From: Acanthochromis polyacanthus
Lineage: Eukaryota > Chordata > Actinopteri > Pomacentridae
Length of the DNA: 64,000 bases
Reading direction: 5' to 3'
Assembly (NCBI RefSeq): GCF_021347895.1
Contig: NC_067121.1
Coordinates: 33,777,974-33,841,973 of the forward strand
Made by a program: the position numbers and the translations under genes. The notes beneath the pieces are model-generated. The model saw only the letters and a program-made list of their open reading frames with translations. It was not told the origin of the DNA and ran no database searches. This document shows positions 34,101 to 46,581 of the stretch, one piece after another (the stretch's first letter is position 1; each line of letters opens with the position of its first letter).

Positions 34101-37100
34101 GAGAAAAAACAAAAAACATACAGTGGTGTCACTTAAAGTGCTGCAGTAGTACCTCGGCTGAACAGCAGAGGTCACGCTAGTAAAACCAAAACTCTATTCG
34201 TAGACTGTCAAATCTACAGGAAGAAGAAACTAATGCATCTCTTTATTTTTTTGCCCAAACAGCCCCTCCTGGTTTCCCTCCTTCTGTAGCCTCTGGACTA
34301 ATTTAACACAACACACAATGAATGTTCTTCTTCAGACAGAACTGGACCAACAGAGGTCAAGTTGAGGTTAAAACAGGGGAAAGAAACAGGAGCAGAATCA
34401 GCTCCAGACACAAGATATTCTTATATCTGCTGCACTTCAGAAAACTTATACACATGATAATGTTTGTTACAGCTAAAGAAGACGCTGCACTAACAGCAGC
34501 TGGTGGCCATCATCAGCCTCGTACTCTGCCTTTCCGATTACAATCCAGCACTTGTTGTAAAGGTACAATCAGTCCTGTAATATTGCTCTTGTTTTTACTA
34601 CAGCACATCTTCCACCACCTGCTCCTTTCGTTGCTTTGTTTACACAGTGATCTAATGGATTCAACATAGCTCTGCCTTCCTGCACACTACTGGCTCAGCT
34701 TTGGATTTTAAAAGGTAAAGATAATTATAGAGTATTTTTTACTCTCACTACAAGGCTTACTGTAGTTTACAGTGATGTGGGTGAATACAGAAGGATAATC
34801 CATTCGCTATTCTTAAGGAAACAAATTAGGACTGTCAAGGTACTGATGATTACATAACTCAAAAAGGAAAAGCGTGACCCCATTCACACATGCACTGTGT
34901 GGGTAACTACTTCACAGCTACACAGAACATCAATAGGAAACCTCTTCTCACCTTAAATGAGCTGTGGACCAGTGTTTCATCCAAGTCAATTACCACACAC
35001 TTTTTGCCATAGTCGGATATTTTCATCTCTGGAAGGAGGTATTTGGCTGGTGGCTGTGGGGAGGACGAGGCAGAAAACGTCACACACACTAAGGGAAAGT
35101 GAAAGTTTATGAGAGAGGACAGGCAGAGACAAAGAGAAAGACAGCATAAACTCTGCATAAAGTAACGTCTAAGGCTGAGCAAAAATAAGCCAAAACCGTG
35201 TTAGGAAGAAGCATTTTCGGGAGAGCAATCAAACTGAAATCAAGCCATTTGTAGAATGAGGAGTTTAATGGGCCCAAAGCGTCAAAATGAAACTCTCGAA
35301 AATTCCTCATCAGTGGATTGCGACAGCCCAAGACTCGAGAAAGCAATGCTTCCGTAAATCCCCTTAGATTTTTGTCACATCTGTGGAGATTAAATGAAAC
35401 TTCACACATTCTTACAGACGAAAGCCATGCAAAGGTTAGCTGCTGCAGTAAAGCAGTCTTACTTTCAATGTGAATATGTGAATAAACCTGATACGTTTGA
35501 AAACGTATGTGTGAATTTGACAGCATAAACTGACATGGAAACTATGCCTCAGTTGTATTTGAAAAGTTGAGTTCATTCAGGCACTTGTGGGCAATTTGAC
35601 AGACTTGCTGAGGCTACAGATGAACAGATCACATCTAATTCTTTCCATGAGTGACAGGATTAGTCAGTTCCCCCTTTAGTTGAGGATGCAAACCAAAACA
35701 CCAGGAGCTAGTGAGGAGATAAATCCTTACTCTCAACACAAGTGCATGGAAAATTAACACAACAAACAGATTTATTTCTTGCATGGAAGCTCCTGAGGTG
35801 AATAATAGAACCACTTAAAATGTTAGACAGTTAGTGTCACAGTATTTTTGGATGCATACCAACCACCGAGTGCCACTCAAGCAGATCAAGCACTGAGACA
35901 TCATTTAAACTCATAGGTGAGCATACACCTTCCACACAGCCAGCGCTATGATCGGCTGAAAATGAACCGCGGTACAGTAGCAGAGCTAGAGCTCTCTGAG
36001 GAGCGCTGGAACCCACACAGACAGGATGTGCCAGCACCAGCCCACTCAGCCTGCATGCAAAGGAAAAGAAAAAAAGGCGATACATACACTAGGGACAGGG
36101 ATGACCTCGACCTGGTCACACTACAACACAAGAGAGACAGACACGCACACACAAAAACAGGGTGAGGGGTAGGAAGAAGAACAAAAACAGAGAAAAAAAA
36201 CAAAGGGTCCACAGAGATAAAAACAAAGAGAAAACACTATTCACACAAAAAGACAGTTTACAACAGATAAAAAACACTTGCAGACTAATATTTCTGCAGT
36301 CCAAAGCAGGACGACTGGCACGTGTTCAGTGGAACATCTGCTTACCTTGGGAGGCGATCCATTCTCCTCAACAGGTGGAGGCAGGGAGCTGGTGTTGGTG
36401 TTGGCGGCTGGCGGCTCTACATTGTAGTTGCGGAAGCAGCAGAAGAATGTGCTGAAGATGCTCCGGCTCCTCTGCTTCTTTAGGCTGCTGTTTGACTGGG
36501 ATGCTGTCAAAATAACAGGAGGGGGTGGAAGAACGGAGGGTGAACAAGTGGATATGCAAATTGATGTTCTGTCATAAAAAATAAAATAAAAAAACGCAGC
36601 AGGCGGAAAGCTGGGAAGCATTTACATTTGGTTATTTGCATGCCAAGGTGTGAATGCTGCTTGAATAACTGGGAACAAACCGTTATGTGTTCATCACAAT
36701 TTTCCTAAGTGACCAAAGCGGCGTGAGCTACACTCAATCACAACAATAGGTAAGACCTTGACAGTGTGATTAAATGGCATTAGCGTTGGTTTTGTTGACT
36801 GGCGCTGGCAGAACCACTGATCAGAAAATAACTTGGCTAGCCGGGTGACTTCATCAGTCACACACAGTGACAGCTCAGAGCACGCTCTGCTCCGATTGCA
36901 AATCGCCTCTCATACCAGGACTACGAAGCAGGCCTAAATCAGACACTGAGCTTTTATTAATAGTGACAAGTTGGAAGCTGCATGCTCCTCCCTCCTCCTT
37001 TTTTTTCACTGTTGTGGCTCCCATCACCTGATTGGCCTAGAAGCCTCCATTTTGAAGGCTTGCTTACATTTCCCTCCCACGTTACAGCTGGCAGGTGAGT

Positions 37101-40100
37101 GACTGAAGCAGCCTGGACATGCACAAGAGAGGAGGAGGAGGAGGAGGAGAGGGAGGAGGTGGGAGGCCCTCAGACCCCATAGAGCCTATACAAGGCTGCA
37201 TTCCTCTCCACCCATTAGTCCCCCTGCGCCACCCCACCAGAATGCTTTTGCAACTGAAGACCAGTGAAGAGCAAAGAGCATTGTGTCATGTCTTTTGGCA
37301 TCTCGATATTGTGCCATCCAATAGTTCTGACCTTTGACAAATATCCATTAAAGCTTTGTCATAGGAAACACAACAGACTTTAGAACGCTCTTACAAATAT
37401 CAGAATTATTGCTCCAATATTCAAGCATATATTGTCAAGCATATATTTATTGATTCTCAAAATAATATGCCAGAGTTTCTTATCATTAATTGCAATGGCA
37501 AAAGGTAGAGGAACCATACAATTAGTTTTGCTTCAGCTCTGTATCTTCCAGGTAAAATATTCAGCAGGAGCATCACACCAGAAGTATCTGCATTGACAGA
37601 CTAACAGTATATCACAGCTACAACCATCTCCCCCAATCTTTCTGTCTTCTACCTCCATCACTGATTTCCAGTAACGTTAATTACAGTCTTTCAAGCAAGG
37701 GCATGCTGTGCTGGGTATTTAAGATATATCTTATCAGTGGCATACGCTCCTTGACTCCAAGACAAGTTAAGTACAACATGCATCCACCAACACAGAAATA
37801 ACATTAAAAAAAAATTAGTGACTATTCTGAGCAACTTGCAACTGAAACACACAAAATACCTGATACTACCCAATATTTCCAGAACACGATAGGCAAAATA
37901 CCAAAAATTTATTCAGCACTACAACAACCACCAAAGCAATAAACTGTTCTAGAGATTAGTTTGGAAATTGGCACATTATCAACGAGTTCATATGTTTTCT
38001 GTGTTGTCCTTGCTTTACTTAGAGCACAACACTGCAAGAGAATCATACTAGACATATGAAGCGTTGATAAATCTAAAAATAACCCGATCAGCACCACACC
38101 ACTTCTGTTTCTTTATTAAACTGGACTTTGTCTTTTCATTTCAGCTCTGTATTAGCGCTGCTGTGTAAAACTGGGACAGTGAGGCAGCTTCCTGTGACTC
38201 ATCACTACAACCAGTTGCAGTATTGATCCCAACACAAAGACCCTCAGAAATTTCCCAGGATGTCTGAGTCATACACGGCACAGGACTGGGTCTGAAATAC
38301 ATCACTGACCTGGGGTGAATGGAGGGCTGGAATTCAGTAATGAGAAGGTGAATTAGCACAAATAAATAATTAAAAGTTCAATGTCTTTAGTCATATCCTT
38401 CTCACAACACATTCCCACAAAATAACAACTGTTTATTAGACAAATATTCACTGTGTTGTTGTAATTGGTCTGATTTCTTTCAGCACATCCGGCTCTGGGC
38501 AGTACAGCAGTAAGAACACACCATCGCTCATTTATCAGTAGGTGTGACAACAGCTTTCAGAAAGGGTCTGAGGAAGAAAAGTGTCTGAAGAATCAGTCCC
38601 CAGTCTCTCGCTGAGGAGTGTATGTACAGTCCTGGACTCATAGGTGGGTTTGTGATTGTTGACACATCATATAGCTCAGGCTAAGGTTTAGTCCAGCACA
38701 GTGAGAAGCGTCATCGCTCTCACATTACCGGCTGCAAGCAGTGCAGTGCAACCTTAAAGCTTTCTATTTGTTCTAGGTGATGCACTGACCATCTGTCAGA
38801 ATAATACTAAACCTCTTTCAGTCCACTAATTTTCTACAGTTGAATATGTTCAGCATATACACTCACTGTTGAAGTTAAGCTACATTAATCTCTAGAAAGA
38901 AAATCAGCAAGGTAAATCTGCAAACGATGAAAGAAAGTCTCCCATCAACGAGAAAAGCTGTGAGCATAAATGAAAATATTGGCAGAGTACCAAAGGATTA
39001 AGATCTTGTTCTAAAACAGAGTGTGACATTAATAGTAAGAAAACATTTGTTTTTTTTAAAATGTCATACACTGTGAAGAACACAATCTACAGACTGTGCT
39101 GGAAACAGTTATTGCCAGAGACATTACTACAAATACATAGTTTTTTAAGCAACAGAATGCCGTTGTGTCTGCAAAACAGCTATCAGATCTCGTTGTGAAC
39201 CATTACTGAGTCTCTGCCTCCACAACTAATGTAAACTTAGAACTTTAAGGTGCAATAAATGTAATGCCAATATCACCAAAGGTTGTCTAACCACCAAACA
39301 CCATCACAAAGTGGAACATGCTGTTTAAAAAAAAAATACTGCTTTGATTAAAACCTAAATCATGAACACCTGGAAATTAGAACATTATCAAAACTTGGGA
39401 CATTGATGGCAAATAATATGCAAACATACATTTATGCATTTTTAACATTAAATTAAAGCATTTCAGAAATTAAACATAAAATGTGTATTTTTTCAGACAT
39501 ATTTGTTGTTTCTATTGTTTGAATTTGAATGTTTTTATGCTATTATTGTGTCTGTGTGAACATTTTAATATGCTATTTAAAGCACATTAAAATGACGTTG
39601 CATATGAAATGTGCTACACAAATAAACTTTCAATATATGTGATGCTTACGTTTTCCTATCTAAAGACGCCTAATGTGTTCAGGAGCTCGTAAGGTCTCTG
39701 ACATCAAACCCCAACAAGTAAACTAGAAGAATGTCACCACACATGACTATACCAGAGTATTTATTATAAAGGATGGATCAAGCAAGAGGCATCCATCCAT
39801 TTCACAGATGCATGAATTAAATAACATCCCAATGCAAACAATCTCAACAGAATGGTGGCTTAACCCCCAACACCCTTCAAAATCCCAACAAAACCCACCA
39901 AGATTGCTTGGTAGCCTTTTCTTTTAACTCTGTGTTTTCTAAACTAAGCCTAGAATATCTGTGAAAGTCAAGAAAATGATCATCGTCATCTTTGTATGTA
40001 GTTATACTTGGCCCTGAGGTCAGTGGTGCCCTGGCCAGCAGGGCAGCCAGTCTATATATAGGCTACCAGAGTGAAAGGCAGGCACATGTTGTAAGACAGC

Positions 40101-42706
40101 CAGTCGAAGAACACCAAGAGCAAAGGTGGTCAATTTTTGTCCAGACAGTCTGGAGCCTGTTCAAGGAATGGTAGACTACCTATTAATTCCTGCAGGACAG
40201 CTGGTGGGATGGGCTTCAAGTTGGGTGATTTACAATTTATAAGGGACAGTCAAATCAATGACTGAGGGGAAAAAAGCTAAGAAGCCTGACACATAATCAG
40301 AGTCTGACATACTGTGTAGAAACACAGTATGTTGAATAAAAAAAAAAAACTTTTTCTCTCTTTTCAAAGTTATATATCTGACTCTGTTCTATATGTATGT
40401 GCATCCCTATGTACCTCACACTCAAATGTTGTCAATTTCAAAATGTTGAGAAGAAACGGGAGAATCGACCTTGGCCATACAATTCTTACAATGATGACAA
40501 TATTTTAATTAGCCCCAAGGAAAGAATTCTGTATGACTCATTCTTAAGAGAAAAAGAAGAGGTAGGAAACATACTCCAACATCAAGGCTCTATTTTGACT
40601 GGTAATTTAATTTTCTCCTGCTTGACATATTCTCTTACTCGGGCCAACAGTCGGTGTTATTTCCTTGCAGAAATCAAATGCACAACAGTGAATTACCACT
40701 GTGAGATTGTACTGCTACCTAAATTCCTGTGCTGGTAAACTACGTGAGATCACGCTACAATAGAACCCATAGGAGCACAGAAATTTTATGACCTATGGTA
40801 GTCATCACACAATCAATTTTAAAAATCATTTGCTAATACTTTGCCACAAATAAAGTTTTAAGATCTACTATGACTAGCTACACAAGACAACAAAGTATAT
40901 ATTTTTCTACACATTTACTTGATTGCTAAATAAAAAAATACCAAATTATAAGTCTTTTAATTATCACTAAGTATCTCACAATAAGGAGATATACACATCA
41001 TAGCCCCAAATGACACCACTTTTTTTTTTTTTTAAGATTTGCTTATAGTCACCAATCGAGAGCCAAAAATAAATTTACAAAAAACTACGGAAAGAACCAA
41101 GTTCTGCTTTTATGAAGACAAAGCTCACACTGTCTGGCATTTACACTGGAAATGACTCACGCCATTCTTACAATTTAATTTTAACCATTAGCAGATGAAC
41201 TTTTCTACTTACTAACCACTTAACTGACAAATCATTTAAGCAGTACTCCAAGCACCAAATTGCTTCTCATAATATGCAAATAACTGTTTAATAATACCAG
41301 CAAAAACAACCACATCTTGATGATATTTTTACTGAGATATAAAGCTATTTTAAACCTGCTTATTACTGTAGAGACGTCTACCCATTTGTACAGCCATATA
41401 TTGATATTGTCTAAGTCACCCTCCACCTGCAGCAATAATCCCCTTCAACTCCCACATACCTGCAATGATAATCCCCCATGACACTCACATATATTCAAGT
41501 CACATAGGATCTACAGTAGTTACTTTAGGACACTTTTGTAGCCTCAGAGGAAAACACATTGTTGTGCTTGAAAGACTTAAGTTCTCACATTACTGATGGT
41601 CTGAAAAGTGAGGTTTGAGATGCGATACTGATACACACCCCGTGGACCAGAGTGACCCGGAAAGTGTTCAAGTGTCCCAGGAATGACTATGAATGGATAT
41701 TAGCAGATCAGGACTTGAAGAAAAAACAGGATCTGGACTGCAGATTATGCTGAAGTGAGATTGGAATAAACAATAATAAACAACGCCTGAGAATCAAAAT
41801 GAGGACTGTATTCGAGGTGAAAAGGACATTTTAGTGGTGATAAAACTCAGAAATGGCAATGTTAACTGGTTCCCTGTTTATTTAGTAATAGACAAAAGAG
41901 CCAAGTCACACAATAATATGAAATCAGACAGCTTCAGTGCTGACAACACAGACAAAAACAGTCAGCAATGTCGATCTATGCATCTTACGAGGTGACCTAA
42001 GCCTTTGTGACACGTCTGATGATAAAACACTATCCTAATTTGCTTGAAATTCTACACTCAACATTACTGACAGCAGACAGTTCCCTTCCAACCTCATACT
42101 TGCTTCGTCCTGAATAACTTCCACTCTTAAAACTAAACCACCACGAACTTTTTAGCTTCTTGCGGTTGTGAATCACGCAGTGAATCACCTGTCAAATCAC
42201 GTTCGTAGTCTAAGCACAAAAAGGAAGAGTGTACAATGCAAATATTTGGAAGCAAAGGTTAGTGTAACTGGTCTTAAGTTGTCGTGGACAGCTAGTTACT
42301 GTTTGACAAATTTGATCTTGTTGATTTAGCAAATGTTAACGTGATAAACGCACGCTGCAGCGCTCCTCATACTGAACACGCAGCAAACAAACGTCAGGGT
42401 AGTTAGGTAACTTACTCGGGACAAGGCCTCTCTCATAAACTTGTTGCGTGCTAAAGAGTTTAATGACCAACACAAGTTACGGTCCCATGTTTTGATAGGT
42501 GGCACACGCAGGCAACCAGTGTCCTCAACTACAACAACAGTTAGCAAGCGCGAATAAAAGCTAACGTCAGTTGAGAAAAGTAGTTAGCCAGCTAGCACTA
42601 GTTCTCCATCGTTAATTGACTTTTCCTTACCTTTTTCCTGGTTAAAGGATATTATTTCCTCCTCCTTCGGGTTGGAAACTTGGGTTATTATGGACATGTG
42701 GTCCAT
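31198..42706 (-). CDS. ctdspl: CTD small phosphatase-like (SCP3)
   Basis: HAD-superfamily phosphatase that removes Ser5 phosphate from the RNA polymerase II CTD and acts in REST-dependent silencing (family knowledge). Coding exons on the minus strand: 42706-42631, 36503-36346, 36120-36088 (micro-exon), 35053-34952, 34096-34040, 33599-33507, 32957-32772, 31322-31198. The start [17 protein letters not shown] is preceded directly by an in-frame TAA. The protein shows [18 protein letters not shown] (membrane-proximal Cys cluster), then PPAKYLLPE, then the catalytic DXDXT motif as DLDET (Asp112 nucleophile, Asp114) followed by LVHSSFK. It continues with [21 protein letters not shown] and [18 protein letters not shown], and ends [20 protein letters not shown]...RSR. 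Exons 1-7 are in phase. The exon 7 to exon 8 join is off by one nucleotide if the strong GTAAGT donor is used (see findings). The intron 5 guest is mir-26a. Human SCP3 is 276 aa. Confidence 0.93.
31578..32480. repeat. Older dispersed repeat, interrupted by a TTAA MITE
   Basis: Sequence from TTCTATTTATATAGCACCTT reads through GAAGTGGTTTGACAGTTAA. After removal of the MITE at 31,637-32,171 and one TTAA copy, it continues directly with TTAAAACATGCAACACAGAG. The uninterrupted order resembles a common teleost repeat starting TTTATATAGCACCTTT, so the insertion is nested. The 3' limit (about 32,480) is approximate. It lies in ctdspl intron 7. Confidence 0.6.
31637..32171. mobile_element. TTAA-flanked MITE, 535 bp, with intact ends
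   Basis: A perfect terminal inverted repeat of 16 bp, CCCTTTAAGCTTCAGT at the left and ACTGAAGCTTAAAGGG at the right, is bracketed by TTAA duplications at 31633-31636 and 32172-32175. The CCCT-start ends and TTAA target are the signature of piggyBac-superfamily elements. A perfect 20-bp palindrome GTGTACCGCCGGCGGTACAC lies at 32138-32157, just inside the right end. The frame at 31,831-32,022 does not resemble a transposase. Ends this well preserved suggest a comparatively recent insertion. Confidence 0.85.
33873..33953 (-). ncRNA. mir26a: mir-26a precursor hairpin (intronic)
   Basis: The minus strand contains the mature miR-26a-5p sequence exactly (positions 33942-33921; begins TTCAAGTAAT, ends GGATAGGCT). 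A complementary 3p arm lies at 33903-33882 (CCTATTCATGATTACTTGCACT), and the two are separated by a short loop (about GTGTGTATCCTGGTTGG). The stem extends outward through CTGTTATCCA pairing with TGGATGGCAG. It sits in ctdspl intron 5 on the sense strand. This matches the known residence of miR-26 genes in CTDSP-family introns (miR-26a-1 in CTDSPL), so it is expected to be co-transcribed with the host. Confidence 0.97.
36088..36120 (-). CDS. ctdspl: 33-bp cassette micro-exon of ctdspl
   Basis: Minus-strand sequence between a pyrimidine-rich acceptor (CTCTTGTGTTGTAG) and a GTATGT donor encodes [11 protein letters not shown], 11 residues in phase 0/0. Human SCP3 has GDQRQVIPIPS at the same place, an exon that is absent from a shorter human isoform. 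Because the exon is phase-neutral, skipping it joins ENGSPPK to PPAKYLLPE without a frame change. It is too short to appear as an independent open frame. The first residue is Cys rather than Gly. Confidence 0.85.
36504..42630. other. ctdspl intron 1
   Basis: About 6.1 kb. A (GAG)n-rich purine tract lies at 37,130-37,160 and short poly-A/T runs occur elsewhere. Several open frames of 60-113 codons are present, but none has splice-site support or recognisable similarity. No microRNA or other hairpin was recognised. Confidence 0.5.
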
Positions 42707-43300
42707 TTAGACGAGTAGATATTCCCGTTTTGTTTCCCACAATGTTATTCGTACTAGCGCGCTTGCTTCGTTTGCTAGCTACCGTTAGCTAGCCGTTTAG
42801 GATGAGCAGCTCGTCCACAAAGCCAGGAAACTGTCCGAGGCAAAGTGTTGTGGCAGCGGTGGTAGCCAGCCAGCTAGCACGGTGGTGAAGGGAAGCCAGT
42901 GACTGGCTGTCATTTATGGCTTTCCGAAAAATATCATCGCTACGAACAAGTCCGTTTGGGGGCAAACACCGACAGTGTGAGCGGATAAAGAAAAAAATAA
43001 TAGAAATAAAAAAATTAAAAAACAGCGACTAAGTGAAGTTAGCAGGTAGCTCGGGTTAGCGAGTTAGCCGTGAAGCTCGGATCATCCAAAATATGAGGCC
43101 GTGTCTGGAACAGCGCTGAAAACACTAGGAAGCCCGTCGGATGACTGTTCTCGTCCATAAACGTGCAGTAAGTAGTTTAACGGTGGAGTTAGCGGACACT
43201 TTCAGGCAAACGGCTCATATCCAGTGGCCCTACATTCCCTGTGCAACATGGAGGCTTCATGTATTTTGAGTTGCATCTGAAGCGGGGGCACTCGGAGTGG
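42707..43300 (-). promoter_or_regulatory. ctdspl 5' UTR and promoter region
   Basis: This stretch upstream of the ctdspl ATG has many CpGs (for example around 42,750-42,800 and 43,050-43,150) and no obvious TATA box, which fits a CpG-type promoter. The multiple GCTAGC/GTTAGC words resemble the similar words upstream of oxsr1 exon 1 (11,460-11,715). The start site is not defined. Confidence 0.45.
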
Positions 43301-43705
43301 GAGGGGGCGGTTTGTTTCTCTGATGGATTCTCTCAGGCAGCAGCACAAACTCGCCGCACTACATTGCTCAACCCATGCAGCTGGCTGGACGCGGCTTTCT
43401 CAAGCTTCCCCTGCTCTGTAATTACTGCTGGCGGCACGCAGCTCGTTATTATTAGCATTAAAACACATCCTTATAATATAACACACGTGGTGTAGCTGTG
43501 TGAGGTATATGAAGCCCTGCTATGGATCTGACATGCTGCCTGGAAAACAACAGCCTGTTTAACACACCAAGCAAATACTTGATGCTTATCCAAAAGCCCT
43601 CGGTGTGTTTTCATTAGCCTGCTGGAGGATTTCTGACAAACCGAGAGCGCCACCTCGTGTTTAAGAAAGGAGAATGCTTCAAAGAGACTGACTTTGGGAA
43701 ATTAA

Positions 43706-44236
43706 CCCTCCTGTTCTCATTTACAGGCACCAAAAATATTGTTTCTTTGTCTGAAAATAAACAAACAAAAATTCAGCAAAAAAAATCCCAAATTTCTGAA
43801 AATTTGCAAAACCATCAGGAAGAAAATTCCAATAATTCCTTCAAAGTTTCCCTTAAAAGTTTTGTATAAAACATTTCCCAAAATTTGGCAAGAAAATTCT
43901 TGGAAATATTTTCAAAAAATGATTAAAAGTGTTCCAAAAAATCCTAAAAATATCCTAAGTGATTACATATATATCAGTAAAACTTCAAATATTTTCTTTA
44001 AGAACATTCACAAAAAAATCAACCAAAATCCACAGAATTTCGCTGGATTTTGGTTGATTTTTTTTTGGTGAATGTTCTTAAAAAACATTTTTAACATTTC
44101 TTTTTTTTTCCACCACAAATGTTCAAAGATTTGCCAAAAACGTTGAAAATGTGGACACTAGAAGTTTCACTGTGAAAATATATACATTTTCCCACATTTT
44201 CAAACTTTGAAATGGACCCACGGGACGACACGAGGG
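43706..44236 (-). mobile_element. piggyBac-like MITE, copy B
   Basis: The left end CCCTCCTGTTCTCATTTACA follows TTAA (43702-43705). The right end CCCACGGGACGACACGAGGG is followed by TTAC, a mutated TTAA. The central palindrome is near 44,040 (AACATTCAC...CAGAATTTCGCTGG...GGTGAATGTT). It is in reverse orientation relative to copies A and C. The Lys/Asn-rich open frames across it (for example 43,739-44,071) are artefacts of A-rich non-coding sequence. Confidence 0.8.
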
Positions 44237-44764
44237 TTACGTTGTTACACAGCATGAATATCCAATAAAGGGTGTAAACAATAAGACAACACAGAAATTA
44301 AGGTACAATGTGAAGGTACAATAAAATAAGATTAAAAAAATAAGATAAAAATATATAAAATATTATATAGAAAAAATCAAGAGTGACAGAATGTGCAAAT
44401 GGCACAAATGTGCAAAAATAGACACAAGAAGGTGCAAAAAACGTTTACAAAACAAGACAAAAATAATAAAAAAGGCTACATTTCTTGTATGTTTTTGTTC
44501 AATATCCTTTCTATTCTTGTTGTTACAGTCAGGAACAGGTCCACAATGCATTTCATGGTGCCTTATACTATGCATAATTGTGTCTGTGATAAATAAAGGT
44601 CTTGAATCTTGCATTTATGTTTGATGTTAAATGTGGGTTTATGAATAGTTGCTGTAACTTTTTAAATTTGTGTATGTCTTTAAATGGAAAATTGGATCCC
44701 TTTTTTTGCAGGCTGGTAATATGATACACTGATACTAAATGATTCACAAAAAACTATGAGAAAT

Positions 44765-45965
44765 CACAAAATTTTTCAGATAATGTTTTACCCTTTAATA
44801 TGGTAGTATGTTCTGATGCCATCGTGTAAAGTGGACGTACATAAAAACACTTAATAAAAAAAATTAGAGGCAATTGCTGTGACCTGTTTGTAGGTAAAGT
44901 TATATTTCATTTAATGTTCTTTTTCATTGCTATAATTCAGATTTTGATACCACAGTGTAAAATGGACATATATATGTATATAAACATTTAATCCAAAATT
45001 TGAATGTTTCTCATTTGTATGTAAAGGCATTTTTCATTGAATATATTGTATGTTTGCATGTCTTCTTCTCAAATCTAAGGCAATCATATAATTCTGATTG
45101 TCACTCAAATACTGGAAAATGCTTCTAGGATACTCTGTGATCATAATAATAGAAAAACAGCCTGCATTTTTATTCACTGACATCAGTCGCAGTATGGGAT
45201 TTGGAGTGGGTGGTTTGACGCCACATGACATTTTTAATTGTGTGCGTCTCAAGATAGAAAGTTGGGTCCCTTAGCGTAGGCTGCTAAGATGTTGCTTTGA
45301 CTCAGAACCGGTAGTTTATGTGCAGAAATACTGATGAGAAACGAAAATATTAACAAACTCCTGAGATATTTTGTAATTTTTTAATGTGGTACTATATTCT
45401 AATGCTACAGTGTAAAGTGTACATTTATAAAAGCACTTAATCTAAGAAAAAATGGAAGTAGTTGCTGCATCATTTGTGGGTATAGTTAAGTTTCATTTAA
45501 TGTTTGCATGTCTTCTTCTTGACATGTAAATAGAAACACCACATCCTAACACAAGAATGATGTATTCTATGATGTTTGCATGTCTTCTCCTCAAGTCTAA
45601 GGCAATAATATAATTTGATTGTCACTGAAATACTGGAGAAAGCCTCAAAGATACCATGTGATCATAATGATGCATTTCACTGCAGAAATTCACTGCATCA
45701 TTCGCAGTATGGGATTTGGAGTGGGTGGTTTGAAGCCAAATGGCATTTTTAATTGTGTGTGTCTTAAGATAGACACACACAGATAGACAGTTGGTGTAGG
45801 CTGGTACAATGAGGTGTTCACAAAGGTTTTTTTTGGGAAACAGTGACAAAAACTATGTAAAATCATCTAATTCCTCAGGTATTTTTGTGACGTTTAGTGT
45901 CTTAGTATATTCTGATACCACAGTGTAGAGAGCATTTTGGGTTTATAATACTTGAATCTTGCTTT
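44765..45965. repeat. Local array of diverged direct repeats
   Basis: Blocks recur in the same orientation. The first, 45,076-45,258 (AAGGCAATCATATAATTCTG ... CGCAGTATGGGATTTGGAGT), matches 45,599-45,775 at an offset near 523. The second, 44,802-44,920, matches 45,386-45,500 at an offset near 584. A short sub-motif (TTnTGATnCCACAGTGTAAA or a variant) appears at about 44,813, 44,943, 45,395 and 45,915. No coding potential was seen. It may be the interior of one old transposon or a local duplication. Confidence 0.7.
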
Positions 45966-46581
45966 TTTGGCTTCCAGTTGGTAAAGTTGGACTGGTCTAC
46001 AAATGTAGACTTCATCTACAAAAAGGGCCAGAGCCAACTGTTTTGCCTCAGAAGACTTCGATCATCAGACATCTGCAGTAAGATGCTGCAGATGTTTTAT
46101 CAGTCTGTGGTAGCAAGTGTCCTGTTTTATGCTGCAGTCTGCTGGGGAGGCAGTATAAAGAACAAGGATGCAAGGCGTCTGAACAAACTGATTAAAAAAG
46201 CTGGCTCTGTGGTTGGAATGAAATTGAACATATTGGAGGATGAGGTGGAGAGACGGGCACTTAGAAAGATGGAGGCCATTTTGACAAACCTGAATCATCC
46301 ACTTCACATCTGTCTCAATGAACAACAAAACATCGGTGGACGGCTCCTATCCCTGTGCTGCAGGACAGAAAGATTCAGGAAATCTTTCTTGCCATTGGCA
46401 ATCAGACTGTTTCATTCAAAAGTAAATAGATGAGACCAGGCAATTGAATTTCCCTCCGGGGATGAATAAAGTCATTGTATTGTATTGTATTGTATTGTAT
46501 TGTATTGTATTGTATTGTATTGTATTGTATTGTATTGTATTGTATTGTATTGTATTGTATTGTATTGTATTGTATTGTATT
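45966..46581 (+). mobile_element. 5'-truncated LINE (L2/CR1-like) with (TTGTA)n tail
   Basis: An open frame at about 45,978-46,433 encodes the C-terminal end of a non-LTR retrotransposon reverse transcriptase polyprotein: KLDWSTNVDFIYKKGQSQLF, RLRSSDICSKMLQMFYQSVV, ASVLFYAAVCWGG, then FRKSFLPLAIRLF. It is followed by the typical 3' end TTTCCCTCCGGGGATGAATA AAG and about 108 bp of (TTGTA)n. The frame is intact but begins far downstream of the catalytic core, as expected for 5' truncation. It is not a host gene. Confidence 0.85.
46474..46581. repeat. (TTGTA)n pentanucleotide microsatellite
   Basis: About 21 uninterrupted pentamers forming the tail of the LINE. Repetitive Tyr/Cys/Ile/Val frames across it are artefacts. 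Confidence 0.97.

Noticed and set aside
43657..44071. Lys/Asn-rich open frames of 70-110 codons (also 27,553-28,103 and 51,724-52,020)
   Set aside because: They lie across A-rich, palindromic MITE copies, differ between copies and resemble no protein.
45978..46433. 151-codon intact frame as a candidate host gene
   Set aside because: It matches the 3' end of non-LTR retrotransposon reverse transcriptases and is followed by a LINE 3' end.
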